Positions 45,691 to 55,563 of a stretch of 64,000 bases of DNA are shown here, piece after piece (within the stretch, counting starts at the first letter, position 1; every line of letters starts with the position of its first letter). Source of the stretch: Chionoecetes opilio (lineage: Eukaryota > Arthropoda > Malacostraca > Decapoda > Majidae); NCBI GenBank assembly GCA_016584305.1, contig JACEEZ010023648.1:147501-211500 (forward strand), in the 5' to 3' direction. The position numbers and the translations under genes are program-made. The notes beneath the pieces are model-generated. The model saw only the letters and a program-made list of their open reading frames with translations. It did no database searches and was not told the DNA's origin.

Positions 45691-46801
45691 ATGTCCGGGA
45701 ACAGTGTGTGCATCATCTGCAATGGGGGTGCCACCTCTTGCAAGAGACTGATAAACAATCTTGATATGATTGCAGAGCTTTTTCTATGTTGTGAAGAGCG
45801 ACTGTCTTTGGGTCAAAAAGACATCAAACAACTCAGTGATCGTCTAGCTAGCTTGGATGATGCGGCCCGAAAGTCTGTGCATTATCACAGTGAATGTTGA
45901 AAGCCCATTGTCAACAAGGGCATGATTTGGCTCAAGGCCAAACCATCTCTCTGATTCCCAAGCCTGTCTTTCTCGAGGACCAGGACGCCCTGGCAGTTCG
46001 TCTGAATCTGTTCGTCCTAAAAGAGCAAAACTCGTCCCCAAGGCAGAGGTATGTCTATTCTCTTACTGCAGCTTTTGTCCTAATGACAATTCTGAACCGC
46101 TCCACCGTGTTTTCTCCGACACGATGGGTGACCATATCCTCAAAATAAAGGCCGACACTCAAGAGATGACTCTGTCAGAACATGTGTGTCAGATTTGGAG
46201 GGTGCTGGAGATGCTTCTGCTCTCGAGAAGTACTATCATCGGAATTGCTTGCGATCTGCTCAGCGTACCTACACTCTAAAGCACAATAGTAATGACCAGC
46301 TCATTCGCTCTCTGTGTGATGAAGAGGTGATTATCTCTATTCAGAACACCCTCATTGATACGGATTCAACCCTGAGTATGGCTGAAGTGAATGGTGAATG
46401 TAATAGTCCACCCTGAAGAGGTACCAGAGGGAGATCACGGAATCCACAAACTACCGCAAGTATCTCAGAGGGATCATTTCTGAAAGGCTTCCAAAGGTGC
46501 AGTTTGTCAAATCGGTGCGGAGAAATGAACCCGACAACCTCGTCCTCCCTACAGCCGTTAGCAAGGCAATGGAAATTCGGACTTCACTACTGGATAACGA
46601 CAGCACAATTTTCCAGTTGAAGAACACGGCCAACATTCTACGCCACGAAGTAATGCAACACAGAAACTGGTCCTTCTCTGGCAGCTTTGACGACTTCGAA
46701 CATCCTCCCTTACTCCAGTTCTTCCTAACACATCTTCTATTTGGCCCTCATGTTCTCATGGTGTCGGGAATGCGCAATGAAGAAGTGGACAAAACTGTGG
46801 A
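45691..46801 (+). pseudogene. Multicopy gene of unknown function, 5' half, cut by an LTR retrotransposon
   Basis: Plus strand with at least two frameshifts. MSGNSVCIICNGGATSCKR leads to a first C-x2-C region closed by VHYHSEC (69 codons). After a shift come AEVCLFSYCSFCPN and LHRVFSDTMGDHI, then EKYYHRNCLRSAQRTYTLKH, a second C...H-x-x-C pattern. An open stretch at 46420-46800 follows (NYRKYLRGIISERLPKVQFV, LKNTANILRHEVMQHRNWSF). It ends inside VSGMRNEEVDKTVD, where the LTR begins. The two cysteine/histidine clusters suggest zinc-binding modules. From memory, similar proteins are multicopy in marine invertebrate genomes; function unknown. The remaining half is on the opposite strand at 55721-56643. 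Confidence 0.6.
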
Positions 46802-48178
46802 TGTACCTTATTTCTTTGTACACTTCTTACCGTTTGTAGTTCTGTATTGTTCTTGGTGCCGTGAACTGACTCAGGACCTTGTAATTGCTTGTTCAATATT
46901 CCCTTCGTTCACTATTCTTATACAGGGAGGTCCCGAAGATACGAGCAGTTAGGTTCCACCTGGCATACTCGTAAAGCGAAATCTCGTATAACGAAACACA
47001 TAACTAATGGTAAAAATATAGGTTTGGTTCCAGGACCCCATCAATTATTAAAAAAAAATAAAAAAAAAAATAAAAAAAATTCAAGCTAAAATAAACTATA
47101 GAAAACACAACAAACACACAGCGTCTATATTACCCACACTGTACTACCTATTCTGTAGAAAAAGCATTCTGAAAGAGAAAATAGCACACAAAATAACATA
47201 ACTGCACATTAATTAAACATAAAACATGCATAACAAGCAAAAAAGACGTTGTAATGTAGGGGACGCCGCGTGATACAAGAGAAGGTAGTGTAGCGGTAGG
47301 TACACTACCTACGAAGGTAGTGTAGTATTAGCACACCTGCTAATTACCCCTAAAGGTCAGGCCGCGCCATATGCTTAATTACCCTTCAGGTCACGCCTTG
47401 CTAGGGGTGACCTGACTGCGGTCCCAAGGTTGGGGCCGCACACCTGCTAATTACCCCTAAATGTCAGGCCGCGCCATATGCTTAATTACCCTTCAGGTCA
47501 CGGCTTGCTAGGTGTGACCTCACTGGGGTCAACCAAATCCCCCTTTATCCAGCCTGGGAGTGGTAGGGCGTGCATTTTGAACTTGATAATTTTACTCACC
47601 CCAGTTTGAATAGAAATCATTGGATTTTTGATCTCGTATATTGAAAATAGACCCTAATTTACACATCTCGTATCATTGGATTCTCGTGTACCGAATGCTC
47701 GTATAACGGGACCTCCCTGTACTGTTGGGACAGGAAATACACACAACTCCAGTTCTGGTATATTATTCACAGTGTTAGTCTAGCGTACACAAGGACGTAC
47801 AATGAGTACAGGCACAAAATATGACTGGTATGTTCTAAGGTCAGCTCCTCACTGACTCCTAGCCGTCTGGTGGCTACCAAAAACACTTTTGGTCAAGCCA
47901 GTACAATATGAAAAATATCAGAGACACAGGTGGCGTGTCGCTGTAGTACAAAGGGATTTAAGTTTAAGGTGCTAAGAGAGAGAGAGAGAAAGAGTAATTG
48001 GAGAGTAAATTAAGAGACATATTCCTTAGGGACTTGAGACCTGACATACAGCTGAATAGTCGGACCAGTTCAAAGAATATTGGAAGGAAGGTACGAGAGA
48101 GGAATTAGGAGACATATACGAGAGAGAGAGAGAGTAATTGGATACATGGGAGAGAGAGAAGTAATTGGAGACAGTACA
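46802..48178 (-). mobile_element. Gypsy 3' LTR, interrupted by a MITE
   Basis: In element orientation (minus) the LTR starts TGTACTGTCTCC at 48178 and ends AAGGTACA at 46802, with the TG...CA rule kept. The TGGA outside it (46798-46801) recurs as TCCA at 56640-56643, next to the other LTR's outer end in the inverted block: a 4-bp target duplication. Without the MITE (46923-47719 plus one TA) it is about 578 bp. It contains (GA)n runs near 47973-47992 and 48120-48135. Confidence 0.8.
46923..47719 (-). mobile_element. CAGGGAGGTCCCG MITE, copy 4, in the LTR
   Basis: Standard termini with TA at 46921-46922 and 47720-47721. The partner LTR at about 54200-54215 shows the empty site ATTCTTATACTGTTGGG, which proves insertion after the retrotransposon was in place. 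Confidence 0.92.
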
Positions 48179-48298
48179 TAATGCTCGGCCACGTTAATAC
48201 GGCTGTCCTCAGCCGTCCTAACTTATACAAACACAGAAACTAATAGTGTACCTAACTGTGTTACAAAAAATAATCGTGGCATGAACAAAAACATAATA

Positions 48299-48396
48299 CA
48301 ATAAACCCTTCATGCTCGCGGGGGTTAGGGAACAGAGACACCCGCGAGTATCGTAAATCCGCGAGCATGACATTAGTCATTCATTTACCCCATAGT

Positions 48397-48431
<35 letters not shown>

Positions 48432-49124
48432 TCACAAGGAACTGGCCAAGAGCACAACAAAAATGGGTAACACAAAGCCCGCTTAGTTGCCAGTCCCTAT
48501 AAAGAAGACAGTAAGAGAATAAAATAAAAACAGAGGGGTGAGCCAATTTAGTTCGGGAGGTGTCTTGTTACTCTTCTTTTGAAAAGATTTAAGTCATGGG
48601 AAAGTGGAAAAATAGAAACAGGAAGAGAGTTCCAGAGTTTACCAGTGAAAGGGATGAAAGAGTAAAGATACTGATTAACTCTTGGATTAGGAAGATGGAC
48701 AGAATAGGGATGAGAATGAGTAGAAAGTCTTGTGCAACGAGGCCGCGGGAGTGGGGGAGGCATGCAGTTAGCAAGTTCAGAAGAGCAGTGAGCATGAAAA
48801 TAACGGTAGAAGAGAGCAAGAGAAGCAACATTACGGCGGTGATTTAAAGATTGAAGACAGTCAGTCAGAGGAGAGGAGTTGATGAGACGAAAATCTTTTG
48901 ACTCAACCCTGTTTAGAAGAGCTGTATGAGTGGATCCTCCCCAAACATGTGAGACATACTCCATACATGGGCGGATAAGGCCCCTGTAGAGAGCAAGCAA
49001 TTGGGAGGGAGAACAAAAAAAAGACAAAAAGAAGGGGAAAAAAAAAAAAAAAAAAAAAAAAGTTGAAACCCCGCGAGTAATCAAATCCGCGAGCCTGAAA
49101 CCCGCGAGTATGAAGGGTTTACTG
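48299..49124. mobile_element. Tigger-type MITE with AAACCCTTCATGCTCGCGGG ends
   Basis: CAATAAACCCTTCATGCTCG and CGAGTATGAAGGGTTTACTG are inverted, with TA at 48297-48298 and 49125-49126. Repeated CCGCGAG motifs lie inside both ends. It sits in the 3' non-coding part of the Gypsy element and is split by a LINE D copy (48400-49040). Confidence 0.8.
48400..49040 (-). pseudogene. LINE family D, RT C-terminus with poly(A) tail
   Basis: The minus strand from about 49010 encodes PSQLLALYRGLIRPCMEYVS, HVWGGSTHTALLNRVES, NHRRNVASLALFYRYFHAHC, CTRLSTHSHPYSVHL and FTGKLWNSLPVSIFP, ending HLPN-stop at 48548. This is the C-terminal region typical of Jockey/CR1-like LINEs. The tail ACTGGCCA(A/G)GAGCAC-inverse and a poly(T) run (48400-48427 on plus) give the poly(A) end. 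5'-truncated; inserted inside the MITE. Confidence 0.78.
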
Positions 49125-49239
49125 TACTTATAAATGACATTGAGAAATACACATAAGAAATGAGACATTTACATATATACAGACATAGGAGACACAAAAA
49201 GGGAAGCAAAACTAAATATGAAGGAGCTTGCAAAAGGTG

Positions 49240-51177
49240 TTAGTGGCGAGTCCGAGAGCGGGTGTGATAAGGATGGGGGGGAGGGCTAGGGAAAATTTGA
49301 TGAAGGGGGCGGGGAGTAGGAGATGGACGGGGAAGAGGGGAGGAGGATTGGGGTTGAGGGTCAGGGAGGGTACCTGACATCATCCGAAGATGGGTCATAT
49401 GCACAGTTCTGTCATCATGGGTCTCCACATCCCGAATGGTGCATTTGTTTCCCGCTTTTGCAATGATGCGGAAAGGGCCGAGGTGCTTTGGAGCAAGTTT
49501 GTTGTCATGCGTGAAATTGATTAGAAAAACTATGTTGCCAATCTTGAATTTGGGCGGGCGAGCTGACTTATGTTGGCGTGCAATGGCCTGAGAGGTTGAG
49601 GAACGCAAGTGAGCTTGGAGGGTTTGGTGAATACGTTGAAAAGACGTAATTTGTACCTTAGCAAAATTTTCAGGTGCATAGAGAGGCTGAGGTTTAGCGA
49701 GCAACATATCATAAGGAAGGCGTTTGTCCACCCCGAAAAGAATGAAGTGAGGGGTCTCGTTGATACTCTCATTGTAAGATGAATTAATGGAAGCAGCAAC
49801 ATGAGAGAGCCATTCGTCCCAAGTTTGAGAAAAACCATTAGTGACATGACGTAACGCCTCTAGAATCTTACGATTCGCCCTTTCAGTAAGACCGTTAGAC
49901 GCTGGGTGATGGGCAACAATGAATGCCTGACGAATGTTGAAAGCTGCACATAACTCAGCAAGGAGTTCATTTCGAAATTCACCGCCGTTGTCTGAAAGTA
50001 TGACTTTAGGTGTTGTGAAAGGATTGATTACATGATCAACAAGAGCTCGAGCCACCGAGACTGCTGACTTGTCACGGAGGGGAGCTAAAATGACGTACCG
50101 AGAAAAATGATCGACACAAGCAAACAAATACTGATAGCCAGACGTAGCTCGAGGAAGCTTGAGGAGATCAACACCTACTGTATCCCAAGGACGTTCCGGA
50201 ATTGGATATTCAAGCATGGGTACAGGGAAAGATGAATGACTTTTGTGACGCGTGCAGGAAAGACACTTTGAAACATGTTGAGTGACGTCGCGTCTTACTG
50301 TCGGCCACCAGTACCACGATAACACCGATCGTATCGTGCGATCAACACTTGGATGAGCGGCTTGTACCGAGTCATGACTGATAATTAGTACCTGAGAAAC
50401 CAAGGAATCAGGTATGACAAGTTGTGACACATCTCCACAGGGCGAGGTTGGCGGGGGGGCTCGGCGGGTGAGAAGACCATTTTCTAGGCAAAATTGTGAA
50501 GCAGGAATAGGTAACCGAGGGAGAGACGACGTGTCGTCCTCTTCGAGAGAAATAATGACCTGTCCCCACAGCGGGTCATCACGTTGCGCATTCATGAGTA
50601 CGTCTTCCGTTATCTCCGATTGCGGCTGAGCCGTAACCAACGAGGCAGCAACCGTAACAGATTGGGAGAGGGCGTCCGCAACGACATTGAGTTTACCAGG
50701 AACATACTCGATGGATGGACGATAATCCTCTAGAATTACCATCCAGCGTGCAAGACGACCGGTGAGATTACGACCTTTAAATAAATCTTTGATAGCCTGA
50801 TGATCTGTGTAGACAGTAATGGGATATCCATAAATGAGGTCGCGGAAGTGACGTAAAGCCCAAATAATAGCAAGTGTTTCAAGATCAGTAACCGAATAGT
50901 GTGACTCAGCGCTACTGAGACGACGACTAGCGTATGCAACTGGGCGATTCTTCCCTCTGTCGTCTGCCTGCATGAGAGCAGCGCCAAGACCAAATCCTGA
51001 TGCATCCGTTGCAATGATGAATGGCTTGTCGAAATCAGGAAAAGCTAGAACCGGCGCCGTGGTGAGAGTCGTTTTGAGAGTATTAAATGCATGTTCCTGA
51101 TCATCACCCCAAACGAACGCAGCGTCTTTCCGAAGCAAACTTAGCAATGGGGAAGAGAGCCGTGCATATTGAGGCAC
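49240..51177 (-). pseudogene. pol: Gypsy pol, RNase H and integrase
   Basis: A 645-aa open frame on the minus strand. RNase H-type region of Ty3/Gypsy: ATDASGFGLGAAL (56-68), TDHQAIKDLF (124-133), VVADALSQ (165-172). Integrase: H2C2 zinc finger with KCLSC at 304-308; catalytic core D337 (TVGVDLL), D396 (ILSDNGGEF) and E432 (LTERANR), with 35 residues between the last two; C-terminal module with LAPKHLGPFRI; proline-rich tail. The frame is open, but it is cut from the reverse transcriptase by a stop within the hairpin at 51190-51239, so the polyprotein cannot be made. Would process RNA-DNA hybrids and integrate cDNA. Confidence 0.88.
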
Positions 51178-51189
51178 AAACTGGCAAAC

Positions 51190-51239
51190 TCATTTCTGGG
51201 TCTATCAGGGTTCTACAACCCTGATAGACCCAGAAATGA
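51190..51239. repeat. Perfect 23-bp hairpin that breaks pol
   Basis: TCATTTCTGGGTCTATCAG... at 51190-51212 is the exact inverse of 51217-51239, separated by CTAC. On the minus strand the pol reading FLGLSGF is followed by its own inverse instead of the expected YRKFASL continuation. This introduces a stop and replaces a few codons. Confidence 0.88.
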
Positions 51240-51974
51240 CTTGAGTTCCTTAACAGAGGTGGGGCGAGGGAAATTCTCGACCGCCACGGTCTTGTCATCT
51301 GACGTATGTAGACCATTTGCGTCAACAACATGACCGAGGAATGAGAGACGCTTCTTGAGAAAATGACACTTTGTAAGCTTGACTTTTAACCCGGCATGAG
51401 AGAGACACTCAAAAACATCAGTGAGTCTGTCGAAGTGAGTCTCCATATCGCCCACGACCACTACGTCATCCAGATAAGCAAAAACACCGTTACCGAGGAG
51501 ATCACGAAAAACTTCGTTAATGAGAAGTTGAAAACAGATAGGCGAATTTTTCAGACCCATAGGCAAGCGTAGGTACTGAAAGTGACCCGTGGGCGTGCTG
51601 AACGCAGTGAGCGGACGCGATTCGGGGGCCAAGGGCACTTGCCAGAATCCGGACATAAGATCAAGAGAAGTAAATACCGCGTTATGTTCACCCAGTGACT
51701 GCAACAAATCAGACAAAACAGGGAGTGGATACCGTTGGGAGGCAGTAGACTGATTAAGACGCCTGAAATCTACAACTGGCCTGAAATCACCATCTTTCTT
51801 AGGAACAAGAAAAAGCGGGCTGTTCCATGGTGAAGTCGACGGCTCGACAACCCCGTCTTCGATCATTTCCTGAACTTTACGACTAGCTATCGCACGCTGG
51901 CTATGAGGCAGACGATAAGCAGGAATATACACAGGACGCGCATCAGGAAGGAGCTCAATCTTGTGCTCAAGCAA
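51213..51974 (-). pseudogene. pol: Gypsy pol, reverse transcriptase
   Basis: A 253-aa frame. VEPSTSPWNSPLFLVPKKDG (43-62), RPVVDFRRLN (65-74), SLDLMSGFWQV (103-113, catalytic D105), LPMGLKNSP (137-145) and FAYLDDVVVVGD (165-176, catalytic DD at 169-170), then GHVVDANGLH and KELKSFLGLSG. This is the standard Ty3/Gypsy RT order. The upstream part of pol is in another frame (52191-52510). It ends at the hairpin-derived stop. Confidence 0.88.
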
Positions 51975-52190
51975 ATGTGTACAGCCAAGAAGTTGCCCCG
52001 GGAGAGCTACAGCCGAGGAATACTGGAATAATAGCTGTAGAAGGCGCTTTTCAAAATCATGGTAATCATTATCATTGAGCGAAGGCGTAACGTTCGCAGA
52101 GAAGTCATGAAATGCATTCGAGGAGGAAGAATGTGTAACCGCTGAAGCTAGGAATGAATCTGGGAGAGCGCATTCTTGTATCGGCGAAGG

Positions 52191-52510
52191 TTACACTAAA
52201 GCTTCACCCAAACAAGTGCCTTTCGCGAGATTAAGAGTGCCGTGAGTCACATTATGCACCAATATGGAAGTATGACCATCTTGCACCTGAGCAATACCTG
52301 ATTCGAGACGAACACCACGGATTCTCACTGATTCAGAAACGACGACTACGTCCGTACCGTCGGGGACTGTTCGTAAGCGAACACGTAACATCTGAACAGA
52401 ATGAGGATCTAGGATACTGCAGGTACCTAGAATCACATTGACTGTTGGTGCCTGTTTTAAGCAAAGAACAGGAGAAGCGAAAACAGGAGAATTACCACAT
52501 CGTGGCTGAA
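52191..52510 (-). pseudogene. pol: Gypsy pol, region between protease and RT
   Basis: Minus strand, different frame from gag and RT: PTVNVILGTCSILDPHSVQM, VPDGTDVVVVSESVRIRGVR, ILVHNVTHGTLNLAKGTCLG. This resembles the beta-rich segment before the RT in Gypsy pol (IPPHS, then ISNxxxxxxxIxxGxxIG). A stop follows at 52191. A frameshift separates it from RT. No clear protease DTG/DSG was seen. Confidence 0.6.
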
Positions 52511-53172
52511 GCCTGAGAACAAGGTGCGGGGCCCTGGGGGGGCGATGTAGGTGTGAGGTCATGAATGGTAGATGAAGGAAGAAACTGGATGTCTCTGGTG
52601 AACTGAGCAGCCTGAGGCGTGAGGAGGTTCGTGTAAAGGACATATGACAGGAGATTAAGAATATGATCTTTGGGCATTGCAGCGGCAGCATTGAGCCACT
52701 GGGAGCGAGTGAGAGAATGATCAAGTTCCGTACGGAACCGACCTGACAAACCAGCAGCATCACGGGGAGAAAGAGACCCTGAATTTGAGCTAATGAGTTC
52801 TGTCAAATTACCAAGACTAGCTAGACATGGGTCATTATCAGAACAGGCAAACTCTTTGATCAAATGGTCACAGAAAGAGGAAAAATCATTACATGACGAG
52901 TAGAAATCGTCTTCAAGGGCAGCACCAGCAGGAGTATGAGTATCACAATTCATGCATGCACGCATGAAGGTGACCTTTTCCTGACTGGTGAGGGAGGACT
53001 GTGACACAGCATCCGTAACTCGTCTGATAAAAGTGAACACTGAGTAGGAAGGATCATTGCCAGACCAGAGGGGAATAGAATCAGGGGTAGGGAGTGCCTT
53101 AGGGGGGGCAGGGGCAGCAGGAGGCACCATGGGGGGCGTCTGTTGAGGGTCTTGGGTCTGGTCAGAAGACAT
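52492..53172 (-). pseudogene. gag: Gypsy gag-like frame
   Basis: Open frame from MSSDQTQ (53172) through a proline-rich N-terminus, PLWSGNDPSYSVFTFIRRV (a capsid-like beginning, compare F-G-xx-xx-xxx-Fl-xxv), helical segments, and LPKDHILNLL-type sequence to the stop. No CCHC zinc knuckle is visible. Position between leader and pol supports gag. Upstream in-frame residues to 53259 also lack a stop. Confidence 0.65.
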
Positions 53173-53272
53173 GGTTACAGGAAGAGAGGACGTAATACAA
53201 CAGAAAAACTTTCCAGAACGAGTATGGGACGGGGATAATGCACTCCTCATAAAAGACACAGAAAAAAAATGA

Positions 53273-53300
53273 CAAAAAAAAAAAAAAAAAAAAAAAAAAA
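53273..53300. repeat. Poly(A) run between leader and gag
   Basis: A run of 20-25 A on the plus strand just upstream of gag (poly-T in element sense). No further structure. Confidence 0.5.
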
Positions 53301-53642
53301 TGCAGGACGTTTTAGTTTGATACTCAAAATCGTAAAATAAAATGGAAGTCTGTAAGCTAGTGTATGTCTGTGTACGTTACCAATGAAGATCTTGCAGTGC
53401 ACGCAGAAGGTAGTCCCTCACACTCACGCCGGAGGAGAGACGCTGGAGGAGCCGCGGGCGCGACAGACAAGCAGGAGGGCACGGAGGTGAAAGCGAGCAT
53501 CACGCTGACTGGATGCGAGCGTGCCACAGACAGACACAGCAGGAAACACGTTGGTGTGGAGAACCAACTGAATGCAACAACGCGTGAGGTGGCGACAGGA
53601 ACGAGGTGATGGAGGTGAAGGCGGTGTCAGGAACGAGGCGAT

Positions 53643-53890
53643 GAGATGGACAGGAACCGCTGGAGCCAGGAACAGTGCAGCAATATGGACAGGAACCGCT
53701 GGAGCCAGGAACAGTGCAGCAATATGGACAGGAACCGCTGGAGCCAGGAACAGTGCAGCAATATGGACAGGAACCGCTGGAGCCAGGAACAGTGCAGCAA
53801 TATGGACAGGAACCGCTGGAGCCAGGAACAGTGCAGCAATATGGACAGGAACAGCGGGAGACAGGAACACTGTAGCAATATGGACAGGAA
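53643..53890. repeat. 39-bp minisatellite in the Gypsy leader
   Basis: Five near-identical copies of a 39-bp unit (ATGGACAGGAACCGCTGGAG, then CCAGGAACAGTGCAGCAAT) followed by diverged units. Because 39 is 13 codons, every frame stays open on both strands, which makes long frames without meaning. It lies between the 5' LTR and gag, on the transcript leader. Confidence 0.9.
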
Positions 53891-54067
53891 CAGAGAGCCA
53901 AGATGTACTGGAACCGCGCGCCAGGAGTGAGGTAGTGACGGAGAGTGAGTTGAGGTCGCGAGGCTAGTGAGACGAGTCACGAGGAGCAACGAGCACGCGG
54001 ATAAGTGTTCGCGGGTAAGCGTCGCACAGGCACAGAACGGGTACTATAAGGCATGGTATTACGTGTA

Positions 54068-54086
54068 CATCGCTGCCACCATCTGA
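54068..54086 (-). promoter_or_regulatory. Possible tRNA primer-binding site
   Basis: In element sense, five bases after the 5' LTR end (AAGGTACA) comes TGGTGGCAGCGATG. It begins with the TGG complementary to a tRNA CCA end, at the right place for minus-strand priming. I do not name the tRNA. No clear polypurine tract was found next to the 3' LTR. Confidence 0.45.
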
Positions 54087-54435
54087 TGTACCTTAATTTC
54101 TTTGTACACTTCTTACCGTTTGTAGTTCTGTATTGTTCTTGATGCCGTGAACTGACTCAGGACCTTGTAATTGCTTGTTCAATATTCCCTTCGTTCACTA
54201 TTCTTATACTGTTGGGACAGGAAATACACACAACTCCAGTTCTGGTATATTATTCACAGTGTTAGTCTAGCGTACACAAGGACGTACAATGAGTACAGGC
54301 ACGAAATATGACTGGTATGTTCTAAGGTCAGCTCCTCACTGACTCCTAGCCGTCTGGTGGCTACCAAAAACACTTTTGGTCAAGCCGGTACAATATGAAA
54401 AATATCAGAGACACAGGTGGCGTGTCGCTGTAGTA
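54087..54435 (-). mobile_element. Gypsy 5' LTR, proximal part
   Basis: Starts TGTACCTTAATTTC at 54087 and matches 46802-47936 (without the MITE) with few changes (for example GGCACGAAAT for GGCACAAAAT, AAGCCGG for AAGCCAG). It ends at GTAGTA, where a Tigger inserted. The rest of this LTR lies inverted at 56644-56883. Confidence 0.85.
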
Positions 54436-54482
54436 CAGTAAAAGCCTTATAACTCCGGCACTGTATAACTCGGAATTTGATA

Positions 54483-54483
54483 T

Positions 54484-54521
<38 letters not shown>

Positions 54522-54690
54522 TACACCTATACCTATACCTATACCTCATGCCGCCCTGTGTCCTCCCATGCACTCGCAGTCGAAGCTAGAGTTAATGGAC
54601 AGGGCATGTGGGTGTTCTTAGGCCACTCGACGGTGCAGAAAGATTTCAAGTGGATTTATGGGTCTCACTCGGGATCGAACCACTCTGCTA
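54483..54690 (-). mobile_element. SINE-like fragment with poly(A)
   Basis: The minus strand has GGTGGTAGCAGAGTGGTTCGAT (A-box-like directly fused to B-box-like sequence), then CCACTTGAAATCTTTCTGC, GGCCTAAGAACACCCACATG, a TATACC triplicate and poly(A) (poly-T 54487-54519). A shorter relative of the SINE at 17071-17521. Confidence 0.55.
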
Positions 54691-54844
54691 CCACCTCACC
54701 TAAACTGCATCTCATGGTTTTCACTCAGCATATCATGCCCTCACAACCTCTTCTGTGAACATGTAAACAGAAAGTCGGCAAAAAATAATGTATCACGGCA
54801 TATTGATGTTATAACTGCATCGCTTCACTTACACACGGCATATC

Positions 54845-54955
54845 GTCTGTCGCATAAAGTCGTATTTTTGTCCTTTTGATCTTTTCCTGCAGGCTCAGGC
54901 TCTTCAATTTCATTCCCTTCCTGCTGGAGACACCCTTGCGTGATGGAGCTGACAT
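54845..54955 (-). pseudogene. Tigger transposase N-terminus
   Basis: MSAPSRKGVSSRKGMKLKSL, then SLQEKIKRTKI. The LSLQEKIK string is the start of the psq/CENP-B-type HTH of pogo/Tigger transposases. It shifts frame soon after. Confidence 0.65.
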
Positions 54956-55288
54956 CTTGAAATACAGTACTGTATGATGTAATCCCAAAACACCGTCTTG
55001 GATACGAATTCCGTTTTTTGTCGAAATTGAAAAAGGATTGGTTTCTGCTTCAAAAGCACAAGCTTGGTAGGAGCCAAAATAATAATCAATGCAAAACATT
55101 GCAAACAATATCACAAAGTAGTATAACACACATTTCAGCAAGTGTTATTGGATTGGAATTCGTAATCCAAGACGGTGCTTGGACGACAAAAACAAGGCTC
55201 AGCCTAAACGCTGGTTCCCGACCTTTGCTTTAATTTGCCACCTATTTTACGTGTTTTGGAATTACATCATACAGTACTGTATATCAAG

Positions 55289-55440
55289 ATGTCAGCTCCA
55301 TCACGCAAGGGTGTCTCCAGCAGGAAGGGAATGAAATTGAAGAGCCTGAGCTGCAGGAAAAGGTGAAAGTGCTGGCAAGGATGGATGCAGGTGCATCCAT
55401 GCGTGCTATTTGTGCTGAGTTTGATATAAAATCTGTACTG
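55289..55440 (+). pseudogene. Tigger transposase N-terminus, second copy
   Basis: The same MSAPSRKGVSSRKGMKLKSL start with a frameshift in LSLQ, continuing EKVKVLARMDAGASMRAICA and EFDIKS, a fuller helix-turn-helix than the minus-strand twin. It is cut by a poly(T) run at 55442. Confidence 0.68.
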
Positions 55441-55563
55441 TATTTTTTTTTTTTTTTTTTTTTTTTTCCCCCATATCAGAGGACATTGCATAACTCGGCA
55501 CATTGAATAACTCGGCAAGGGCCAGAGCCCCTATCGTGCCGAGTTATAAGGCTTTTACTGTAC

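Larger units (their letters stand above)
54436..55560. mobile_element. Tigger element, inverted-dimer type, in the Gypsy LTR
   Basis: Ends CAGTAAAAGCCTTATAACTC and GAGTTATAAGGCTTTTACTG with TA at 54434-54435 and 55561-55562. Both halves carry the start of the same transposase (minus from 54955, plus from 55289) and the same upstream ACATCATACAGTACTGTAT, so the two 5' regions face each other. A SINE-like piece lies at 54483-54690. The catalytic domain is missing. Confidence 0.85.

Noticed and set aside
53424..53989. Several overlapping frames of 95-150 codons with 13-residue repeats
   Set aside because: Produced by the 39-bp minisatellite, which keeps all frames open; none has a domain.
54540..54720. 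A tRNA gene (A- and B-box-like sequences)
   Set aside because: The boxes are fused and no cloverleaf can be drawn; it is better explained as a tRNA-derived SINE fragment.
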